Shown piece by piece: positions 54,563 through 63,383 of a DNA stretch of 64,000 bases. The translations under genes were made by a program, and so were the position numbers. The notes below the pieces were generated by a model. It worked only from the letters and a program-made list of their open reading frames with translations. It was not told the DNA's origin and did no database searches. How positions within the stretch are numbered: the first letter of the stretch is position 1; each line of letters begins with the position of its first letter. The DNA is taken from contig NZ_LWLP01000002.1 of NCBI RefSeq assembly GCF_001641125.1, positions 186,001-250,000 on the forward strand, read 5' to 3'. The stretch comes from Arthrobacter sp. OY3WO11 (GTDB lineage Bacteria; Actinomycetota; Actinomycetes; Actinomycetales; Micrococcaceae).

Positions 54563-54672
54563 GTCTGGCGTGGCGCAGGTACTGGTAGGCAGTCTGCCGG
54601 CTGATCCCGTAGTCACGGGCAAGGACGGCTTTCGGAACCATTGCCCCGCGCGCTGATCCGGCTCGTTTGACT
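54563..54672 (-). pseudogene. C-terminal remnant of a serine recombinase
   Basis: The minus-strand frame encodes SVKRAGSARG...VPKAVLARDYGISRQTAYQYLRHAR, close to the C-terminal HTH of the intact recombinase at 31252 (LLARDYGISRETVYQYLRHA). The catalytic domain is missing: upstream, the sequence runs directly into the promoter of the acetyltransferase gene. A leftover from an excised or rearranged element; repeat copy D lies 1.1 kb away. Confidence 0.65.
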
Positions 54673-54723
54673 GAAGGCCCTGGTTTTGCGCAGACCGCGT
54701 TGAGCTTTGATAGAAAGGACATC

Positions 54724-55293
54724 ATGGATCTGGACGATCTCCTTAGGGCGCTGAATGCAGGCCACACCATCACCGGGGACTCGCCATTGCATGCGGTCAT
54801 GCACCGGGTCAGCCAGGATGCCCTGCGGATCACGGGCGAACTCAACGATGGATATCAGGAGCCTGCTCGGGTGCGGGAGCTGTTAGCTCAGCTGACGGGC
54901 AAGGCAGTTGACGAATCCGTGACGGTTTTCCCGCCCTTCTACTCCGACTTTGGAAAGAACATCACCTTCGGTGAGCGGATCTTCATCAATTCCGGGTGCA
55001 AGTTTCAGGACCAGGGCGGGGTGGTTATCGGGGATGACTGCCTGATCGGTCATAACACGGTGATTGCCACGCTCAACCACGACCTGGCGCCGAGCCGTCG
55101 CGCGGACATGCACCCTGCCCCTGTCGTCATCGGCCGCAATGTTTGGATCGGATCCAATGCCACAATTTTGCCGGGTGTGACAATTGGTGATGATGCAGTC
55201 GTGGCGGCGGCGTCCGTGGTCACGAAGGACGTACCGGCAAAGTCCATTGTTGTAGGCTCGCCTGCACGAGTAGTGCGCTCACTGACCAACTGA
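54724..55293 (+). CDS. Hexapeptide-repeat O-acetyltransferase (NodL/LacA/Maa type)
   Basis: The ATG at 54724 follows AGAAAGGAC. The 189-aa product has the maltose/galactoside acetyltransferase layout: N-terminal helical part (RVRELLAQLTGKAVDESV), then the left-handed beta-helix with PFYSDFGKNITFGERIFINSGC, catalytic His in TLNHDLAPSRRADMHPAPVVIGRNVWIGSNATILPGVTIGDDAVVAAASVVTKDVPA. It transfers acetyl from acetyl-CoA to a sugar hydroxyl. Its start sits just behind the recombinase remnant, so it may have been brought by the element. Acceptor unknown. Confidence 0.88.
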   Translation: MDLDDLLRALNAGHTITGDSPLHAVMHRVSQDALRITGELNDGYQEPARVRELLAQLTGKAVDESVTVFPPFYSDFGKNITFGERIFINSGCKFQDQGGVVIGDDCLIGHNTVIATLNHDLAPSRRADMHPAPVVIGRNVWIGSNATILPGVTIGDDAVVAAASVVTKDVPAKSIVVGSPARVVRSLTN

Positions 55294-55993
55294 CCCGTGC
55301 TGGTATTCGTTGTATCGAGTTAACTGAACGCCTGCGGTGGTCGATGGCGGGGAACCGCCCTTGCGGGCCGCTAAGCGCCGCACCCGTCAAGGTTCCTCGG
55401 AGGTCGCCTCGCCGTAGCGCCGAGTTGGACGGGTGGCGGGCAGCGCGGGGCAACTTGCGGCGCCAGTCTTGCGTTTCCATAGGCTACGCGAAATTCGACG
55501 CGATAACCTTAGTCGGTGTCAGAATTGCGCCCAAATTCCAACTATTGACAGTGGATCATGATGTTTTCAGATTCCACCCTGACAGTCGTAGAGGCAGGAA
55601 ACCCGGATTCGGTAAGCCCGAGAATCATCGAAATAGTCCAAAGAATCGGGACTTGATGGAAACCCTTCCGGCAGGGATGGCGATGACGCCTTTTCCGACT
55701 CTCCGGTGTCCAGAAACAAGTCCGGAGCTCCGTCGACAGGCCGAATTCTCCCTGGCCAGACCGCCCCGACGTCAGGTTGGGGTGTAGCTCAGGCTGACAA
55801 GCTGCAGTGCTTAGAATCAACGAGTCGTATGCCAGCGGCGACATAAGCCCTGTTAGCCTGCGAGATAACTCTCACGCGGAGAGGTTTTCCTCAGCGCAAG
55901 GATTGTGAGATCAGGGGAAACGGCGTCGATACCTTCCCAGCGGCCGTCATGCAGACAGACCAAGCCGAGCTCTGCCAACCTGCTGACGTTAAG
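55294..55993. other. Gene-less stretch with repeat copy D
   Basis: About 700 bases without a supported gene. It contains repeat copy D at 55771 and several short chance frames. The left part (55330-55480) is GC-rich without ribosome binding sites. Confidence 0.5.
55771..55798 (+). repeat. Repeat copy D: GTCAG-n-TTGGGGTGTA...TGAC
   Basis: GTCAGGTTGGGGTGTAGCT, ending TGAC, 28 bp. The first 22 bases including one GAC triplet ahead are the same as in copy A 42.6 kb away. Same orientation as the other copies. Confidence 0.6.
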
Positions 55994-56167
55994 CTAGTCA
56001 TTCCTCGCCAGATAGGTTTCGATGGCGCTTTGAAGGTCGGCCAGCTGGGCATACGACATAGTCCACACTCTCCCAACTTGGGGATCCTTTTTAAAGGAAA
56101 CCTTCACCTCGTCCACCGAGAATAACTTGCCGTTGTTGTCCTCTACGGCGAACCATGTATCACTCAT
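55994..56167 (-). CDS. 57-aa hypothetical protein
   Basis: ATG at 56167 with AAGGAAAA upstream opens a 57-codon frame with coding-like composition: MSDTWFAVEDNNGKLFSVDE, then a Lys-rich strand, a Trp, and a C-terminal amphipathic helix (YAQLADLQSAIETYLARND). It looks like a small beta-beta-alpha fold. Too short to be listed by most gene finders; the start signal and clean composition support it. Function unknown. Confidence 0.55.
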   Translation of the reverse strand: MSDTWFAVEDNNGKLFSVDEVKVSFKKDPQVGRVWTMSYAQLADLQSAIETYLARND

Positions 56168-56284
56168 CTGGTTTTTCCTTGTTAAGATCCTGCTGTCCTA
56201 ATCTCTCGGGCTGCGGGAAACTCCGTTTTTGTGCAGTCGAAGTCAGGACGGGTCCCGTCCAGGAGCATTTAGGCACGGAGTTGG

Positions 56285-59158
56285 CTATTGCGGCTCCTTC
56301 CACGGCTGCTTCAACGCCGTATGCATGACCTGGGCCAGATGGACGCCATCAACACCGGTTCCCTGGGCTATTTGGGTACGGCAGGAGAATCCGTCAGCCA
56401 GGACGATGGTGTCGTCGGCGGCCGCGCGGATAACGGGGAACAATTCCTTCTCGCCAAGTGTCTGGGAGATATCAAAGTGGCCTGGTTCGAAGCCCCAGTT
56501 TCCTGCCAGTCCGCAGCAACCGCCGCCAATGACGGTGGTATCGACACCAAGCTTGGCCAATACCTGTAGTTCCGGCCCGTAGCCGTTCATGGACTTTTGG
56601 TGGCAGTGGACCTGGCAGACAGCCTGCGCCGCTCCTGCTTCGCCTGATAAATCTGCGAACGGCCACGGCCCTTTTTGGTCCAAGTGGGCGGCTGCGAACG
56701 CACCGAGTGTGGTTGTCAGTTCTGTAACGCGGCGGGCGCGGGGATCATCGGGAAGCAGTTCGGTGATCTCGTGTTGCAGCATGACAGTGCAGGACGGTTC
56801 CAACCCGATGATGGGGTAGCCGGCTTCCAGCAATGGCTCCATGACGTCGAGGGTGGAAGCAAGAACCTTACGCGTCATGTCCAATTGCCCCGTGGAGTGC
56901 CAAGTCAGCCCGCAGCAAACGTTACCCATGGGCATCAGTACGCGGTAACCCATGGCTTCCAGGACGTCGATCGCGGCCTTGCCCGGCGCGTCGGCGGAGA
57001 AGTTCGTGAAGGTGTCGGGCCACAGAACCACGGTCCTGCGGTCGTCGACGTGATCACCGGGACGTTTCCCGGTTTGTTGCCGCCGCCGGAACCAGGCAGT
57101 TAGCGGTTGGGGGGCGAAGGAAATCATCCGCCGTTTGGGTTCGATTCCGCCGAGGCGTTTAGTGAGTTCCTCGACGGGGCGGAAGGATTCAAGCCAGTTC
57201 ACAACCCGGAACGAGAAGGGGACTTTTTCCGTGACGCGCATGAGCAGTGGCATCCATCCCATGGTGAAGTGGGCCATTGGCCGCCGATTATCGCCGATGA
57301 AGGACTTCAGTCCCTGCCCGTAATGGTGGTGGAGGAATTCGGCTTTGTAGGTCGCCATATCGACATTCACGGGGCATTCCGTGGCGCATGCCTTGCAGGA
57401 CAGGCAAAGGTCGAGGGCTTCCAGTGTTTCCTTTGATTTCCAGCCGTCGGTGATTGTTTCCCCCCGGAGCATCTCGGCCAGTGAGCGTGCACGCCCCCGG
57501 GTGGAATGCACTTCGTCCCGTGTCGCCTGGAAAGACGGACACATGGCGCCGGTGTCGGAGCGGCAGGCGCCGACACCGACGCACCGGTTAACGGCTCCGG
57601 CAAAGGACCCTTCGTCACGGGAAAAAGCCTGCACCGGCCGAAGGTCAAAGGTGCGGGCGCCTGGTCCGGGCCTGATTCCCTGGTCGATGGGTTCCGGGTT
57701 CACGAGCACACCAGGATTGAACACTCCGTCGGGGTCGAAGACGTGCTTGAACTCTTCGAAGGATTTCAGGGTCTCCGGGGAGTAGATGGTGGCTAACAGT
57801 TCGGACCGTGCGCGGCCGTCACCGTGCTCGCCGGAAACTGACCCGCCATAGCTGCGGATTAGTACGGCTGCCCGCTCGATGAAGGTGCGGTAGGCGGCGA
57901 CGCCGGTTTCGCTGTTGAAGTCGAAGGAGATGCGGATGTGCACGCAGCCTTCGCCGAAGTGCCCGAAGGGTATACCGGTCAGTCCAAGCTCGTGCAGCAG
58001 GTCGTAGAGGTCACGCAGGTACTCGCTCAGCCGGGCCGGCGGAACAGCGGAGTCTTCCCATCCTGGCCAGGCTTCCCCTCCCTCGGGCAGGCGCGTGACG
58101 ATGCCTGCGCCGGCCTCTCGGATATTCCACAGCACTCTCGCTTCGGCCGCGTCGGCCACGATGATGGAGTCAACGACGTTTTCCGGCACCAGGCCCGGAA
58201 GTTCTTGTGCGCGGGCTTCGGCTTCTTCGAGGGTGTCCGCGCCGACCTCACAGTAGAGCCAGCCACCTCCGCGCGGCAGCTCGGAACCGGCGAACTCCTG
58301 GCCGGGCCGGGTTTGGAGCGCTTCGACAAGGTCTGCGCCCATACCTTCCACCGTGTAGACGCCCGGGACCCGAAGTTTCGGTGCCGCGGCGGCGGCATCG
58401 AAGACATCCTTGAAACCCATGACTGCCAGGGCAGTATGAGCGGGCTTACGGACCAGACGCACCGTGAGTCGGGTGATGATTCCGCATGTTCCTTCCGATC
58501 CCGCAAAGGCCTTGGCTACGTCGAATCCGTTTTCACTCAGGAGGTGGTGCAGCCCGTACCCTGAGACCTGACGGGGAAACTGGCCCAGCTCGGTCCGGAG
58601 CATTGCCAGGTAACGGTCGCGCAGGTCGGTCAGGGCAAAAGTGAGCTGTTCATCGGAGGTGCCGCCCTGGTAGAGGTCCACTTCCCGGCCGTCCGCCAGC
58701 ATGACCGTCAGTGAAACAAGGTTGTCAGCGCTGCTGCCCCAAGCGATGGAATGTGATCCGCACGCGTTGTTGGCCACCATGCCTCCGATCGTGCACCGGG
58801 AGTGCGTGGAGGGATCAGGCCCGTACGTGAGCCCGAACTCGGAGGCGGCCGTCCGTAGCTGGTCGCAGATCACCCCGGGTTCAATGGTTGCCGTCATGGC
58901 CTCGGGGTCAATGGACAGGATGCGGTTGAAGTGTCTGGAGGTATCGATGATCAGCCCGTCCCCGATGGCGTTGCCCGCAACGGAGGTTCCGCCTCCGCGG
59001 GAGACGACCGGCCAGCCGCGCTCCCGCGCCATGGCCAACAGCTCGCGGATCTCCTGCACCGTGCCGGGTTCGGCGACGGCGGCCGGCAGTCGGCGGTAGA
59101 TGGAGGCGTCGGAGACGTAAGCGGCGCGGGTCGTGAGGTCGTCTCGGATCTCGATCAT
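56285..59158 (-). CDS. FAD-linked oxidase/Fe-S dehydrogenase fusion (glycolate/D-lactate type)
   Basis: Start ATG at 59158 (MIEIRDDLTTRAAY); the longer frame upstream is shadow. The 957-aa product has an FAD-binding type 4 domain (SRGGGTSVAGNAIGDGLIID), FAD-oxidase C-terminal domain (PFGHFGEGCVHIRISFDF), a ferredoxin part (CVGVGACRSDTGAMCPSF and CLSCKACATECPVNVD) and two CCG-type domains (GNVCCGLTWHSTG, GGGCCGLAGNWGFEPGH). This is the GlcD/GlcF or Dld3-like single-chain 2-hydroxyacid dehydrogenase that passes electrons to the respiratory chain. Substrate: a D-2-hydroxyacid, not specified. Confidence 0.88.
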   Translation of the reverse strand: MIEIRDDLTTRAAYVSDASIYRRLPAAVAEPGTVQEIRELLAMARERGWPVVSRGGGTSVAGNAIGDGLIIDTSRHFNRILSIDPEAMTATIEPGVICDQLRTAASEFGLTYGPDPSTHSRCTIGGMVANNACGSHSIAWGSSADNLVSLTVMLADGREVDLYQGGTSDEQLTFALTDLRDRYLAMLRTELGQFPRQVSGYGLHHLLSENGFDVAKAFAGSEGTCGIITRLTVRLVRKPAHTALAVMGFKDVFDAAAAAPKLRVPGVYTVEGMGADLVEALQTRPGQEFAGSELPRGGGWLYCEVGADTLEEAEARAQELPGLVPENVVDSIIVADAAEARVLWNIREAGAGIVTRLPEGGEAWPGWEDSAVPPARLSEYLRDLYDLLHELGLTGIPFGHFGEGCVHIRISFDFNSETGVAAYRTFIERAAVLIRSYGGSVSGEHGDGRARSELLATIYSPETLKSFEEFKHVFDPDGVFNPGVLVNPEPIDQGIRPGPGARTFDLRPVQAFSRDEGSFAGAVNRCVGVGACRSDTGAMCPSFQATRDEVHSTRGRARSLAEMLRGETITDGWKSKETLEALDLCLSCKACATECPVNVDMATYKAEFLHHHYGQGLKSFIGDNRRPMAHFTMGWMPLLMRVTEKVPFSFRVVNWLESFRPVEELTKRLGGIEPKRRMISFAPQPLTAWFRRRQQTGKRPGDHVDDRRTVVLWPDTFTNFSADAPGKAAIDVLEAMGYRVLMPMGNVCCGLTWHSTGQLDMTRKVLASTLDVMEPLLEAGYPIIGLEPSCTVMLQHEITELLPDDPRARRVTELTTTLGAFAAAHLDQKGPWPFADLSGEAGAAQAVCQVHCHQKSMNGYGPELQVLAKLGVDTTVIGGGCCGLAGNWGFEPGHFDISQTLGEKELFPVIRAAADDTIVLADGFSCRTQIAQGTGVDGVHLAQVMHTALKQPWKEPQ

Positions 59159-59212
59159 GGGTCCTATCTCAGGGGCACGTAGTTCTAAAGGCTGCGGACG
59201 GAAAACGTCGTC

Positions 59213-59249
59213 GAGGTTCTGCCGGTCCGGAGGGGACCGGCAGAACCTC
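59213..59249 (-). terminator. 16-bp hairpin terminator after alpha/beta hydrolase gene
   Basis: Arms 59213-59228 and 59234-59249 are exact complements (GAGGTTCTGCCGGTCC) with a five-base loop. On the minus strand a TTTT follows 6 bases later. It lies between the hydrolase stop and the dehydrogenase start and would separate the two transcription units. Confidence 0.6.
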
Positions 59250-59259
59250 CTGGTGCGGA

Positions 59260-60180
59260 TTAGGCGGACTTGATCCGGGATGGTGAAGCGCTGACACGGA
59301 AGGCCTCGTCGAAGAATTCCTGCACGCGTTCGCACATCAGCACGAACTCGGGGTGGTCCCGGTACATGAAGTCGTTGTGCCGGCCCTCAATCGTGTACAG
59401 GGTCTTCGGCGACTCGGCCGCTTCATACAGACCGACCGCTTCGTCGATGGGGTGAAGGGTGTTGTTCACCCCGTGCGCGATGAACAGGGGGGTCGGAGAC
59501 AGGTACTTCACAACCCGTTCCGCCTTCAAATTCATGATGGACTCGGTGAACTGCAGCCGGGTGGGATGCCCGAAGCCGTAGACCTGCTCGAGTTCCTTAC
59601 CGACGTAGTCCTTGGTCGCCGGGTCCAGGGGATAGTGCTCGAAGGTGTCAGCCAGCTTTGACTCGCCTTCCAGCACGCGACGGGCGCGGTCCTCCTTTAC
59701 CTCATCGAGGATTCGGGTCCATTCGTCATAGGTGTGGATGGACTTCAGCCACCGCTCTCCCTCGTAAAAGCCGTTCAGTGCAGCCACGCCCGCGACGCTG
59801 CGTTCCTGTTCGCCTGCCAGGACAACGTTGGCAGCTCCCATGCCCCATCCCACGAGGCCGATACGGTGATCGTCGACGTCCTCCTGGGAAAGCATGAAGG
59901 TGACGGCGTTGCGGATATCTTCAACCTGCTGCTCGATAAGGACGGTGCCCTTCTCGCCCTCACTGTCTGCCATGCCCCGGTAATCGAAGCCAAGGCATAT
60001 GAAGCCGTGCTGCGTGAACTTTTCGGCAAACAGCTTGGGGTAGAACTCGTTGAATCCCTGGTATCCGGAGTTGACGATCAGGGCCGGGTGCGGCCCGGCC
60101 GTGGACAAATCATCGGGGTAGTACAGGCTGGCCTGGAGACGCTTGCCTTCGCTGAAAAACGTCGTCTTCTTCTCAATCAT
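59260..60180 (-). CDS. Alpha/beta hydrolase-fold protein with Gly in place of nucleophile Ser
   Basis: The 306-aa product is an alpha/beta hydrolase of the S15/FrsA-like type: ASLYYPDD, LIVNSGYQGF, FICLGFDYRGMADSEGEKG and PLFIAHGVNNTLHPIDEAV near the end, with a possible catalytic His in EGRHNDFM. At the nucleophile elbow it reads LVGWGMGAANV, where GWSMG is expected: residue 113 is Gly (codon GGC, one base from AGC). It is therefore either inactive, uses another residue, or is a pseudo-enzyme. It lies directly upstream of the Fe-S dehydrogenase gene. Confidence 0.8.
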   Translation of the reverse strand: MIEKKTTFFSEGKRLQASLYYPDDLSTAGPHPALIVNSGYQGFNEFYPKLFAEKFTQHGFICLGFDYRGMADSEGEKGTVLIEQQVEDIRNAVTFMLSQEDVDDHRIGLVGWGMGAANVVLAGEQERSVAGVAALNGFYEGERWLKSIHTYDEWTRILDEVKEDRARRVLEGESKLADTFEHYPLDPATKDYVGKELEQVYGFGHPTRLQFTESIMNLKAERVVKYLSPTPLFIAHGVNNTLHPIDEAVGLYEAAESPKTLYTIEGRHNDFMYRDHPEFVLMCERVQEFFDEAFRVSASPSRIKSA

Positions 60181-60273
60181 TTTTTCCTCAATTCGTTAGG
60201 TGCTGTAGAAAACTTTTGTTCTTGGAGCCCAGCCGCTCGTGAGCTGAGGGTCTTGGGCCTGTCAGGGGGCGGG

Positions 60274-61596
60274 TCAGATGTCAAAGGGGTGCATCAGAAG
60301 GTCGGTTAGATCCTCCAGGGGGTAGTTCGTTTCGGATAAGGTCATCTCCGCTATGGCGAGGCTTCTCTTAGGGCTTAGCCGTCTGCTGTTGCGGTAGAAC
60401 TTTGTGAGGAGTACTTCGTCACTGAGTGGGGACTCAGGGTCTCCTTCGGCTTCGACCGGCTTCGAGGAATGGGTCTGCCCGTCTTCGTAGGTGATCTTGA
60501 TCTGTGCCCGGCGTCTTCCCGGGAATTCTTCGCTCATCCTCCCGGAGGCTGTCAGCCGAATTTTCTGTGCCAGGCGGAGCGCTCCGGATTCTTTCTGGGG
60601 AGCCAAAATATGTTCTGCCGCCAATTCCCCGTGGATGAGCGAGGAGGCCAAGGCGAACGGGAGGCTGTACTGCGCCTCTTCTGTGTCCTTGGGCGCTGAG
60701 GTGTGCAGGCGGGTAGCCGCGTCAAAGGTGATGACTTCTATTTCCCGAATGTCATCCGCGACGAGGCCATTTCCCGCGGTGAGACTCAAGCCGGCCTGAA
60801 TTGCCGGGTGGGACCAGCGGCAGACGGGGTAGGGCTTGAAGTACTGCTCCAGGATTCGCCACCGCACGCCCAAGTCCCGGGTTTCGCGAGGACTCAGGAG
60901 GTCCACTGGCGCTCCGGTGAAGCCTTCGGAAGCGAGGAACGCGGCGCTCACGCCGGCCCGGGCGCCCCAGGCGGAGCTATCTTTGACCATGGTCGGATGT
61001 TTGATGGCCCGCATCATTGGCCCCCGCGGGGCCGAATATTCCGCTATCCCTAGAGCATGATGGGTCGCATCAGTTCCGAGACGGAGGAGCCGGGCACCGA
61101 CGGCGGCGGCTCCAACAGCATTCCACGCACCCGAACTGTGGTACTCGGTGGCAGTGCGGTGCAAGGCGATCCCTGCGCGCAGTGAGACCTCGTATCCGAC
61201 AGTGAGAGCCGTCAGCAAATCATTGGCCGTTAGTCCCGGTGTCTCATCCATGAAGGCCAGGACTGCAGGCAGAATGGCAGCGCCCGCGTGCCCCTTGACG
61301 AGTCGATGGCCGTCGTGTCCATCCAAGGAATCGAGCGTTCCTGCGTTGGCAAGCGCCGCATCGGCAGCTCCCACCCGGCTCCCATTGAAAAGCAAGCGAG
61401 AGGCCCTGTTCGCCCCCCCGGAATGTTCCAGCGCGTGCCGGTAGAGGATCTGTGACAGGTTTGTGGAAGTACCTGCGGCAGCGACACCCAAAAGGTCCAA
61501 CAGGCACCTTTTTGCCTGATGTGCTACCTCGGCAGGGAGGTCTTCATACGTTGTGTGCTGAATAAAGTTGGCAACGGAGCCGTATGTGGAGCCCAC
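60274..61596 (-). CDS. MmgE/PrpD family protein
   Basis: A GTG at 61596, with AAAGG upstream, starts GSTYGSVANFIQHTTYEDL; a longer upstream frame is not supported. The 440-aa product has the MmgE/PrpD pattern: CLLDLLGVAAAG, DSLDGHDGHRLVKGHAGAAILPAVLAF, EVSLRAGIALHRTATEYHSSGAWNAVGAAA and a KPYPVCRWSHPAI segment. PrpD is 2-methylcitrate dehydratase; many relatives dehydrate or isomerise other hydroxy-acids or belong to iminodisuccinate/ectoine-type pathways. It sits in a catabolic cluster with a nitrilase-type amidase. Substrate open. Confidence 0.85.
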   Translation of the reverse strand: MGSTYGSVANFIQHTTYEDLPAEVAHQAKRCLLDLLGVAAAGTSTNLSQILYRHALEHSGGANRASRLLFNGSRVGAADAALANAGTLDSLDGHDGHRLVKGHAGAAILPAVLAFMDETPGLTANDLLTALTVGYEVSLRAGIALHRTATEYHSSGAWNAVGAAAVGARLLRLGTDATHHALGIAEYSAPRGPMMRAIKHPTMVKDSSAWGARAGVSAAFLASEGFTGAPVDLLSPRETRDLGVRWRILEQYFKPYPVCRWSHPAIQAGLSLTAGNGLVADDIREIEVITFDAATRLHTSAPKDTEEAQYSLPFALASSLIHGELAAEHILAPQKESGALRLAQKIRLTASGRMSEEFPGRRRAQIKITYEDGQTHSSKPVEAEGDPESPLSDEVLLTKFYRNSRRLSPKRSLAIAEMTLSETNYPLEDLTDLLMHPFDI

Positions 61597-61702
61597 GGGT
61601 GTGCCTTTCTTTTCTGTGATCCCGGTTTGAGCTGGGGAACTTGAGGGCAGGGAGGATGGAACCCGCGCGGTCAGGGCATGACGTGCGGAGTTCTGCCGGG
61701 TG

Positions 61703-62530
61703 TCAGTTCGGGGTGAAGAGGGCTGTCGGTGTGGTTGATGCTGCAGATTCGAGCCAGCGGCGATCAAGACCTTCGGCTGCGAGGGTGTCGATGAGCAGCA
61801 GGAGCGCCTCGGGAGGGGGAGGTGAATCGGGCTGTCCTGCATCCGATGAGAGGATGAGCCTGCTACCGGCAGCCTCTGCGGCACGCGCCAACATAGTGGG
61901 GGTGCAGCGGGGTTGATGGAGCAGCTGGTAGGTGGTGATTTCGGCGTATCCGCCGTTCTCGACCAACGTTCGAATGGCTGCCGGTTCCAGTCCCGGAACT
62001 GTATAGGAGGGGTGCGTGAACATCACGCGCCCGATTCCGAAAAAGCGGGCCCGTTCGCTGAGCCATCTGCATTCGTCCCCGCTGAGGTGTCCGGTGGCCA
62101 GCACCGCGTCGTGGTCGGCAATCAGGGCCAGGACGGTCTCGACTGCTTCAATGTTCCGCGTGTCCACGGGCGGTATGGCGTAGGTGTGAGGTCCGATCCG
62201 GGGTTCATGGTTGCATAGTCTGGGAAGGTCTGCGGTGTGTTGTGTGTGCGCATCAGCCGTTGGCATCCAGACGACGCGTCCTCCGGCGCCCAAGGCTGCG
62301 GCTACGGCGCTGGGGTTGATGCCGCCGCAGTGCTGGTTGAGTGCGATGCCGCCGTAGACAGATTTGCCGGTGAGGCGGGCAGCTGCATGTGCCCGCCCTA
62401 CTGTCGATTCGTAGTGTGCTTTCAGCACAAACCCTGAGAAGTCGGCGAGGCCGTACATCCGTGCCACATCGGTGTCGTCGCCGATGCGGTCCAGAACGTC
62501 CGGTCCGGCATGGACGTGGCTGTCGAACAT
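61703..62530 (-). CDS. DUF6282 metal-dependent hydrolase-like protein
   Basis: The ATG at 62530, with AGAGGAG upstream and two bases behind the nitrilase stop, opens MFDSHVHAGPDV. His-x-His after a Asp/Ser strand is the amidohydrolase metal-binding start; HYESTVGRAHAAARL, GIALNQHCGGINPSAVAAAL and FTHPSYTVPG continue the DUF6282 pattern. The 275-aa product is probably a TIM-barrel metal-dependent hydrolase. Encoded directly after a nitrilase-type gene, it may hydrolyse an amide, lactam or lactone produced or used by it. Not characterised. Confidence 0.75.
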   Translation of the reverse strand: MFDSHVHAGPDVLDRIGDDTDVARMYGLADFSGFVLKAHYESTVGRAHAAARLTGKSVYGGIALNQHCGGINPSAVAAALGAGGRVVWMPTADAHTQHTADLPRLCNHEPRIGPHTYAIPPVDTRNIEAVETVLALIADHDAVLATGHLSGDECRWLSERARFFGIGRVMFTHPSYTVPGLEPAAIRTLVENGGYAEITTYQLLHQPRCTPTMLARAAEAAGSRLILSSDAGQPDSPPPPEALLLLIDTLAAEGLDRRWLESAASTTPTALFTPN

Positions 62531-62531
62531 C

Positions 62532-63383
62532 TTAGAACTCCTCTTCGGCCAGCCGGGCGGCTTCCCGGGCAATGAGGTCTGCCCTGGGTTCCTGGAGCAG
62601 CGGCCACTGCCGGCGCAGCAAACGCAGCTCCTCCAGGTCCAAGTCGCAGTCCAGCTCTCCGGCCTCGGAACCTAGCTGGCCCATGACCTCGCCGGAGGGA
62701 TGAATCACCCGTGACCCGCCCCAGAAGTCCTGCCCGTTTTCTTCGCCGCAACGGTTCACGAACACCACGTAGGACTGCAGCGCCACGGCGGCGTGGAGCA
62801 GGAGAATTTCCCATGCCCTTTCCGTGGGAAGGCCCACGTTGCTGGTAACGCTGTTGACCGGGACCACGAGGACCTCGGCGCCACTGTGCGCTGCGAGCCA
62901 AGGGATAACCGGTTGCCAGGCATCGTTGCAGATGAGGGTGGAGATTCTGGTTTTGGGCAGGTCATAGCAGTGCAGTGTTCCGCCAGGGCGGAAGTGCTTA
63001 CGTTCCTCCCAGGCCCGGTACGTCGGCAGAAACATCTTGCGCTGGATACGCGGTTCGCCGTCACTCAGCAGCGCTGCACTGTTGTAGGTGTGGTGACGGA
63101 ATGCTTCGGCAAAACCGACGACTGCTGCCGGACCGTACGTCCCCAAACGCAGCAGCCTGTCATCGCCAGGGGAAAGCGGCATAGCCTCCGGCACTTCACT
63201 CAGATGATAGCCGTGTGTTGCCAGCTCGGGCGCAACTACAAGGTCCCGGTCGGAGGCGGCCTTCACCAGGGAGTCCAGCCGTGTCAGGTTGCCCTCAACA
63301 TCCCCAAGGACAGGGTCCGTCTGCAGAAGGCGGACTTTCAGTACACCGGTGTCAGCTGTGGACGAGACCCGTGTTTCACTCAC
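62532..63383 (-). CDS. Nitrilase-family carbon-nitrogen hydrolase
   Basis: The GTG at 63383 overlaps the stop of the upstream binding-protein gene (GTGAGTGA), so start at this codon is likely (283 aa). The CN-hydrolase catalytic triad is complete: Glu53 in VVAPELATHGY, Lys116 in IQRKMFLPTYR and Cys152 in STLICNDAWQP. It releases ammonia or amine from an amide or N-carbamoyl compound. By length and motifs it could be an aliphatic amidase or N-carbamyl-hydrolase. It is cotranscribed with a betaine-type binding protein and DUF6282 gene. Confidence 0.85.
   Translation of the reverse strand: MSETRVSSTADTGVLKVRLLQTDPVLGDVEGNLTRLDSLVKAASDRDLVVAPELATHGYHLSEVPEAMPLSPGDDRLLRLGTYGPAAVVGFAEAFRHHTYNSAALLSDGEPRIQRKMFLPTYRAWEERKHFRPGGTLHCYDLPKTRISTLICNDAWQPVIPWLAAHSGAEVLVVPVNSVTSNVGLPTERAWEILLLHAAVALQSYVVFVNRCGEENGQDFWGGSRVIHPSGEVMGQLGSEAGELDCDLDLEELRLLRRQWPLLQEPRADLIAREAARLAEEEF

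Noticed and set aside
54462..54845. Intact second recombinase gene
   Set aside because: Only the C-terminal HTH part matches; the catalytic Ser domain is absent, so it is a remnant.
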